64,000 nucleotides of DNA from Bacteroidota bacterium (GTDB lineage: Bacteria > Bacteroidota > Bacteroidia > Flavobacteriales > Flavobacteriaceae): positions 186,001-250,000 of the forward strand of contig JAEWHE010000009.1 in NCBI GenBank assembly GCA_023387965.1, read 5' to 3'. The notes beneath the pieces are model-generated. The model did not search any database. It was not told the origin of the DNA and saw nothing but the letters and a program-made list of their open reading frames with translations. A program made the position numbers and the translations under genes. Below, piece after piece: positions 59,602 to 64,000 of this stretch. Positions within the stretch are counted from its first letter, which is position 1; each line of letters starts with the position of its first letter.

Positions 59602-59718
59602 TTATCCTTGTCTTTGTTTAAATCTAGGATTCTTTTTATTAATAACGTACAATCTTCCTTTTCTTCGTACGATAATGCACTCGGCACTTCTTTTTTTAAC
59701 TGATGCTCTTACTTTCAT
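59602..59718 (-). CDS. rpmJ: 50S ribosomal protein L36
   Basis: This 38-aa protein begins MKVRASVKKRSAECIIVRRK and ends NPRFKQRQG. It matches L36 in length, basic composition and position between infA and rpsM. The zinc-binding Cys pattern is largely lost: only the Cys in AECI remains, as in the zinc-independent (C-minus) form. Confidence 0.95.
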   Translation of the reverse strand: MKVRASVKKRSAECIIVRRKGRLYVINKKNPRFKQRQG

Positions 59719-59728
59719 TTTAATAGCT

Positions 59729-59944
59729 TTAGTATCTATACGTAATTCTTGCTTTTGACAAATCGTAAGGGCTCATTTCTAGTTTCACTTTATCGCCAGG
59801 CAATAATTTGATGTAGTGCATACGCATTTTTCCAGAAATGTGAGCGATTACAATATGTCCATTTTCTAATTCTACACGGAACATCGCATTTGACAATGCT
59901 TCGATGATGGATCCGTCTTGTTCTATTGCTGATTGCTTTGCCAT
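59729..59944 (-). CDS. infA: Translation initiation factor IF-1
   Basis: This 71-aa OB-fold protein binds the ribosomal A site during initiation. It begins MAKQSAIEQDGSIIEALSNAM and has the family block GHIVIAHISGKMRMHYIKLLPGD and the terminal ARITYRY. It lies 5 bp after secY and 10 bp before rpmJ, the usual order. Confidence 0.99.
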   Translation of the reverse strand: MAKQSAIEQDGSIIEALSNAMFRVELENGHIVIAHISGKMRMHYIKLLPGDKVKLEMSPYDLSKARITYRY

Positions 59945-59949
59945 AAAAA

Positions 59950-61302
59950 TTAAGCTACTGCTTTTCTATTTTTACCACTTTTCATCAAACCATCGTAATG
60001 CTTGTTCAACAAATACGAATTAATTTGCTGAATAGTATCACTTGCAACTCCAACCATAATCAATAACGAGGTACCTCCATAAAATAAAGCCCATGATGGT
60101 TGAACATCCAGAACACTTACAACAATTGCTGGGAACACAGCGATTAATGCAAGAAATAATGATCCTGGGAATGTGATCAACGACATGATTTTATCCAAGA
60201 AGTCAGATGTTTCAGCTCCAGGTCTAATTCCAGGAATGAAACCACCACTTCTTTTTAAATCGTCGGCCATTTTATTTGTAGGTACTGTAATTGCGGTGTA
60301 AAAGTACGTAAAAACAATGATTAATAATGCAAAAACTAAGTTATACTGCCATCCGAAAATATTTTGGAAAGCTGTACTGATAGAAGTTGCAGTTTCTGAA
60401 CTTGAAAGACCCGCTAATGCTGCCGGAATAAACATAATTGCTTGCGCAAAAATGATCGGCATAACTCCCGAAGCGTTAAGCTTCAAAGGAATCCATTGTC
60501 TGTTTCCTGCCTGTTCAAACTCGCCCGAAGCAGTTCTTCTTGCATATTGCACAGGAATTTTCCTAACTGCCATTACAAGTAAAACACACGCTACAATTAC
60601 GAGTAACCATATAATTACTTCAAAAACCAATAACATTGGACCTCCATTATTGTTTGTTACTCTGGTAGAAAATTCTTGGATGAATGCTTGTGGCATTCTC
60701 GCAATGATTCCCACCATAATCAATAATGAAATTCCGTTACCGATACCTTTATCTGTGATTTTTTCTCCTAACCACATTGCAAAGATTGTACCTGTTACCA
60801 AAATGATAACTGACAAAAACTGGAATGCGAACGGAGAAACCAATCCTGGGTTTACATTTGCTAAAAATGCATCACCAGGTAAAGTTCTGTAAAGATTAAA
60901 GATATATCCCGGAGCTTGTACCAATGTAATTAAAATGGTAAGCCAACGGGTAATTTGGTTCATTTTCTTTCTTCCGCTCTCGCCATCTTTTTGTAGTTTT
61001 TGTAGATAAGGTACAGCAATACCCATCAACTGAACAACAATAGAGGCAGAAATGTAAGGCATAATACCCAATGCAAATACAGATGCTTGCGAAAACGCAC
61101 CACCTGTAAATACATCGATTAACCATCCGATCCCTTCTTTAGTTTGATCAGTAAGTCCATTTAATTTTGTCGCATCAATACCAGGAAGTGTCACTTGAGC
61201 ACCAAAACGGTACACTAACAACAAACCTAAGGTTACTAAAATTTTATTTTTTAGTTCCTCAATTTTCCAAACATTGGCAAGCGATTCAAAAAATTTCTTC
61301 AT
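59950..61302 (-). CDS. secY: Protein translocase subunit SecY
   Basis: This 450-aa pore subunit of the Sec translocon has ten membrane helices. Landmarks are the N-terminal LLVYRFGAQVTLPGID, the signature ALGIMPYISASIVVQL, KWIPL-like QWIPLKLNASGVMPIIFA and the large cytoplasmic loop with GFIPGIRPG. It sits between rplO and infA as is normal in the spc operon. Confidence 0.99.
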   Translation of the reverse strand: MKKFFESLANVWKIEELKNKILVTLGLLLVYRFGAQVTLPGIDATKLNGLTDQTKEGIGWLIDVFTGGAFSQASVFALGIMPYISASIVVQLMGIAVPYLQKLQKDGESGRKKMNQITRWLTILITLVQAPGYIFNLYRTLPGDAFLANVNPGLVSPFAFQFLSVIILVTGTIFAMWLGEKITDKGIGNGISLLIMVGIIARMPQAFIQEFSTRVTNNNGGPMLLVFEVIIWLLVIVACVLLVMAVRKIPVQYARRTASGEFEQAGNRQWIPLKLNASGVMPIIFAQAIMFIPAALAGLSSSETATSISTAFQNIFGWQYNLVFALLIIVFTYFYTAITVPTNKMADDLKRSGGFIPGIRPGAETSDFLDKIMSLITFPGSLFLALIAVFPAIVVSVLDVQPSWALFYGGTSLLIMVGVASDTIQQINSYLLNKHYDGLMKSGKNRKAVA

Positions 61303-61320
61303 CTTACTTTTAGGGGATTA

Positions 61321-61776
61321 TTATAAAGTTACTGCTTCACCACCAGCTGCTTCGATAGCTGCTTTTGCGGATGCTGTAAATTTATGTGCTGTTACCTTTA
61401 ATTTTGCTTTAAGTTCTCCTCTACCCAAGATCTTAACGATTTCGTTTTTAGTTGCCAAACGAGTAGCTACGAATACAGACATATCAACTGTGTTGTCTGT
61501 AACGATACCGTTGTCAACTAGAGCTTGAAGCGTATCAAGGTTTACTCCTTCGTATTCTTTACGATTGATATTTTTAAAACCAAATTTAGGCACACGTCTT
61601 TGAAGTGGCATTTGACCTCCTTCAAAACCAATCTTTTTAGAATAACCAGAACGAGATTTAGCTCCTTTGTGTCCTCTTGCGGAAGTACCACCTTTTCCAG
61701 AACCTTCTCCTCTACCTACTCTCTTATTTTGGTTGTGTGTTGAGCCTTCAGCTGGCTGCAAGTTACTTAAGTTCAT
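61321..61776 (-). CDS. rplO: 50S ribosomal protein L15
   Basis: This 151-aa protein begins MNLSNLQPAEGSTHNQNKRVG and has the Gly- and Arg-rich loop GRGEGSGKGGTSARGHKGAK typical of L15 and a complete C-terminal domain. It is 18 bp before secY and 14 bp after rpmD. Confidence 0.99.
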   Translation of the reverse strand: MNLSNLQPAEGSTHNQNKRVGRGEGSGKGGTSARGHKGAKSRSGYSKKIGFEGGQMPLQRRVPKFGFKNINRKEYEGVNLDTLQALVDNGIVTDNTVDMSVFVATRLATKNEIVKILGRGELKAKLKVTAHKFTASAKAAIEAAGGEAVTL

Positions 61777-61790
61777 AACTAATAAGATTG

Positions 61791-61973
61791 TTATTTAGCT
61801 TCTTCTACAGAAACTAAGTGTTTTACTTTGTTTATCATCCCAAGGATTGCAGGATTTGATTCATGCTCCACAACCTGTCCTAGTTTGCGAAGACCTAAAG
61901 CTTCAAGACCTCTTTTTTGTGTTAGAGGGCAATTGATTTTGCTTTTTACTTGTTTTACTAATAGTTTTGCCAT
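61791..61973 (-). CDS. rpmD: 50S ribosomal protein L30
   Basis: This 60-aa protein matches L30: LLVKQVKSKINCPLTQKRGL followed by EALGLRKLGQVVEHESNPAI. It lies between rpsE and rplO with gaps of 12 and 14 bp. Confidence 0.98.
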   Translation of the reverse strand: MAKLLVKQVKSKINCPLTQKRGLEALGLRKLGQVVEHESNPAILGMINKVKHLVSVEEAK

Positions 61974-61985
61974 GATTTTCCTGAA

Positions 61986-62510
61986 TTAACCTTTAAATAC
62001 TTTTTCTAAAGATACTCCTCTTTGTTTTGCAACAGTATAAGCACTTCTCATTTGCAATAATGCATCAAAAGTAGCTTTTACCACGTTGTGAGGGTTTGAT
62101 GATCCTTGAGATTTAGACAATACGTCGTGAATTCCAACAGACTCTAAAACCGAACGTACAGCACCACCGGCAATTACTCCGGTACCGTGAGAAGCTGGCA
62201 TTAAAAATACGCGAGCTCCACCGAATTTACCTTTTTGTTCGTGAGGTACTGATTGACCACTTAATGGAATTCTCACAAGGTTTTTCTTAGCATCTTCCAC
62301 TGCTTTCGCAATTGCTTCAGAAACGTCTTTTGATTTCCCAAGTCCGTGTCCAACTACACCATTCTCGTCACCTACTACAACAATAGCAGAAAAACCGAAA
62401 GCTCTACCACCTTTTGTAACTTTAGTTACACGGTTTACACTTACCAAACGATCTTTTAATTCAAGACCACTAGGTTTTACTAGTTCTACGTTTTTGTATT
62501 TATGATACAT
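61986..62510 (-). CDS. rpsE: 30S ribosomal protein S5
   Basis: This 174-aa protein has the S5 double-stranded RNA-binding region (RVTKVTKGGRAFGFSAIVVVG) and the C-terminal domain with PASHGTGVIAGGAVRSVLE. It contributes to decoding fidelity and mRNA entry. It is 6 bp after rplR. Confidence 0.99.
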   Translation of the reverse strand: MYHKYKNVELVKPSGLELKDRLVSVNRVTKVTKGGRAFGFSAIVVVGDENGVVGHGLGKSKDVSEAIAKAVEDAKKNLVRIPLSGQSVPHEQKGKFGGARVFLMPASHGTGVIAGGAVRSVLESVGIHDVLSKSQGSSNPHNVVKATFDALLQMRSAYTVAKQRGVSLEKVFKG

Positions 62511-62516
62511 AATTTC

Positions 62517-62870
62517 TTAGAATTTAAGTCCGGCTGCGCGAGCGCCTTCTGCTAATGATTTAATACGTCCGTGGTATAAATATCCACCTCTGTCGAAATT
62601 TACAGTTTCAATACCAGCTTTTAATGCTTTTTCAGCTACCAATTTTCCAACTGCTGCTGCAACTTCTACATTAGTTCCTTTAGTATCTACTCCTTTTTCT
62701 CTTGATGAAGCAGCTAATAAAGTTACTCCATTTACGTCATCTATGATTTGAGCATAGATTTCTTTATTACTTCTAAAAACAGAAAGTCTTGGTTTTGTAG
62801 CAGTTCCGCTTACAATTTTTCTAATTCTGAATTTAATTCTTTGTCTTCTTTCAGATTTTGTTAATGACAT
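62517..62870 (-). CDS. rplR: 50S ribosomal protein L18
   Basis: This 117-aa 5S rRNA-binding protein begins with a basic segment (SERRQRIKFRIRK) and has PRLSVFRSNKEIYAQIIDD and the conserved end FDRGGYLYHGRIKSLAEGAR. It is 13 bp after rplF. Confidence 0.99.
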   Translation of the reverse strand: MSLTKSERRQRIKFRIRKIVSGTATKPRLSVFRSNKEIYAQIIDDVNGVTLLAASSREKGVDTKGTNVEVAAAVGKLVAEKALKAGIETVNFDRGGYLYHGRIKSLAEGARAAGLKF

Positions 62871-62883
62871 GATCTTTTAATTT

Positions 62884-63426
62884 TTAAGCTGATTTACCTG
62901 CTTTTCTTCTTAATACTTCACCAACAAATTTAACTCCTTTTCCTTTGTAAGGCTCTGGTTTGCGGAAACTTCTGATTTTCGCAGCTACAGCTCCTAACAA
63001 TTGTTTGTCGTGAGAAGTTAATTTTACAATTGGATTTTTACCTTTTTCTGAAACTGTCTCAAGTTTTACCTCTGGCGCAATATCTAAAACAATATTGTGA
63101 GAGAATCCAAGAGCAAGATCCAATTTTTGTCCTTGGTTTGAAGCTCTGTAACCTACTCCAACCAATTCCAACTCTTTAGTGAAGCCTTCAGAAACACCAG
63201 CAATCATATTATTGATCAATGCTCTGTATAGACCGTGTTTTGCTCTTTCGTCTTTTTGATCAGAAGATCTTTCAACCTGAACCTGACCTTCTTCTACTTT
63301 CACGGATACGTTATCGAATTCCTGAGAAAGCTGTCCTAATTTTCCTTTTACTGTAACCAAGTTGTCAGCAACTTCAACAGTTACTCCAGCCGGGACTACA
63401 ATTGGATTTTTTCCTATTCTTGACAT
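62884..63426 (-). CDS. rplF: 50S ribosomal protein L6
   Basis: This 180-aa protein begins MSRIGKNPIVVPAGVTVEV, carries two L6 domains and ends with the signature PEPYKGKGVKFVGEVLRRKAG. It sits 15 bp after rpsH. Confidence 0.99.
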   Translation of the reverse strand: MSRIGKNPIVVPAGVTVEVADNLVTVKGKLGQLSQEFDNVSVKVEEGQVQVERSSDQKDERAKHGLYRALINNMIAGVSEGFTKELELVGVGYRASNQGQKLDLALGFSHNIVLDIAPEVKLETVSEKGKNPIVKLTSHDKQLLGAVAAKIRSFRKPEPYKGKGVKFVGEVLRRKAGKSA

Positions 63427-63441
63427 CGTTAAGTTCTTTTT

Positions 63442-63840
63442 TTAGTATACGTAACAAATTACTTCTCCTCCAACATTCAATTGTTTTGCTTGCTTCCCGG
63501 TCATCAAACCTTTTGAAGTTGAAACAATTGCAATTCCCAATCCGTTAAGGATTCTTGGAAGTTTTGTAGCACCTGCATACTTACGTAAACCTGGTTTACT
63601 AATTCTTTGGATATCTTTGATAACTGCTTCTTTAGTATCTTTATCATACTTCAAAGCGATTTTGATAGAACCTTGAACAGTGTTCTCTTCAAATTTGTAG
63701 CTCAAGATATAACCTTGATCAAATAAAATCTTTGTGATTTCTTTTTTAAGATTAGAAGCAGGAATTTCAACCACTTTGTGCTTTGCAGCCACAGCGTTTC
63801 TAACTCTTGTCAAATAATCCGCAATAGGATCTGTGTACAT
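63442..63840 (-). CDS. rpsH: 30S ribosomal protein S8
   Basis: This 132-aa primary 16S rRNA-binding protein begins MYTDPIADYLTRVRNAVAAKH and ends with the family signature STSKGLMTGKQAKQLNVGGEVICYVY. It is a known autoregulator of the spc operon in E. coli. Upstream there is at least 160 bp without a gene, where rpsN would usually lie within a few bases; that gap holds a long hairpin. Confidence 0.99.
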   Translation of the reverse strand: MYTDPIADYLTRVRNAVAAKHKVVEIPASNLKKEITKILFDQGYILSYKFEENTVQGSIKIALKYDKDTKEAVIKDIQRISKPGLRKYAGATKLPRILNGLGIAIVSTSKGLMTGKQAKQLNVGGEVICYVY

Positions 63841-63920
63841 ATAATTAAATTTGCGGTTTTGGTTTTCGTCCCGGACTTTCCGGTAGAACCTGAAACCATT
63901 AAACTCTTATTTATTAATCA

Positions 63921-63972
63921 ATAGATAGTTGCCAGTTCGCGGCAAAAATCCGGCAAACTTACAACTATCTAT
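63921..63972 (-). promoter_or_regulatory. Long hairpin upstream of rpsH
   Basis: ATAGATAGTTG (63921-63931) pairs perfectly over 11 bp with CAACTATCTAT (63962-63972), and AGTT/AACT extends it after a short mismatch. A smaller CCGGA-AAG-TCCGG hairpin lies nearer rpsH at about 63872-63884. No T-run follows the large stem on the minus strand, so it is not a standard terminator; a leader element for the ribosomal genes is possible. Confidence 0.5.
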
Positions 63973-64000
63973 CGAAATAACAAAACTTGTTTTTATTTTT

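Overview
The window is chromosomal DNA of a member of the Bacteroidota, most likely the genus Flavobacterium or a close relative. The grounds are the AT-rich composition, TAnnTTTG-type -7 promoter boxes, three secreted proteins ending in type IX secretion (T9SS) sorting domains, an alternative complex III gene directly before an aa3-type oxidase, MbnP/MbnH-type proteins, and the order of the ribosomal cluster. No transposase, CRISPR array or complete phage module is visible.

Layout. 1-4.5 kb: the 3' end of a respiratory operon (actF, ctaC, ctaD). 4.7-9.7 kb: a DUF2071 protein, an APC permease, a small acetyltransferase, ruvB and queG, with a four-helix-bundle gene wedged between ruvB and queG. 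9.7-13.2 kb: a three-gene biotin-dependent acyl-CoA carboxylase operon. 13.4-15.3 kb: an NTF2-like gene between 20-bp direct repeats, and a lipoprotein sugar dehydrogenase. 15.6-21.9 kb: a four-gene restriction-modification island (C5 methylase, MORC/MutL-like GHKL ATPase, Z1 ATPase, PD-(D/E)XK nuclease), bordered by a degenerate tRNA-like sequence. 22.2-24.4 kb: three small orphan genes framed by 8-bp repeat arrays. 24.4-31.3 kb: a Tat-exported oxidoreductase, a membrane AraC regulator, an RCC1-repeat T9SS protein, a processive glycosyltransferase and a PPOX-fold protein. 31.4-35.6 kb: a copper-type MbnP/MbnH operon. 35.7-47.2 kb: a symporter, MarC, a VapBC-like pair with a frameshifted toxin, two guanidino-group hydrolases, citrate synthase, a HugZ-like protein and enolase. 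47.4-54.9 kb: an accessory stretch with orphan genes, a two-gene membrane module, three decayed genes and several repeat arrays. 54.9-64 kb: carA and the spc/alpha ribosomal cluster from rplQ back to rpsH, all on the minus strand.

How it fits together. ActF passes quinol electrons towards the CtaC/CtaD oxidase. The carboxylase operon makes a complete BC + BCCP + CT enzyme. The R-M island has the methylase first and the nuclease last, with tight or overlapping downstream junctions. The MbnP/MbnH operon links a lipoprotein, its di-heme partner, a T9SS protein and an outer-membrane beta-barrel.

The strongest unusual signals are a dispersed palindromic element (five copies, four of them just 3' of a gene and in its sense orientation); a 20-nt palindromic insertion that splits an XRE gene and matches the core of that element; a queG that has lost its normal start beside an inserted four-helix-bundle gene; a VapC toxin shifted out of its conserved C-terminus; a minus-strand heptapeptide-repeat gene hidden in a 12 x 21-bp array; and an uncharacterised two-gene module at 51.2-52.8 kb.
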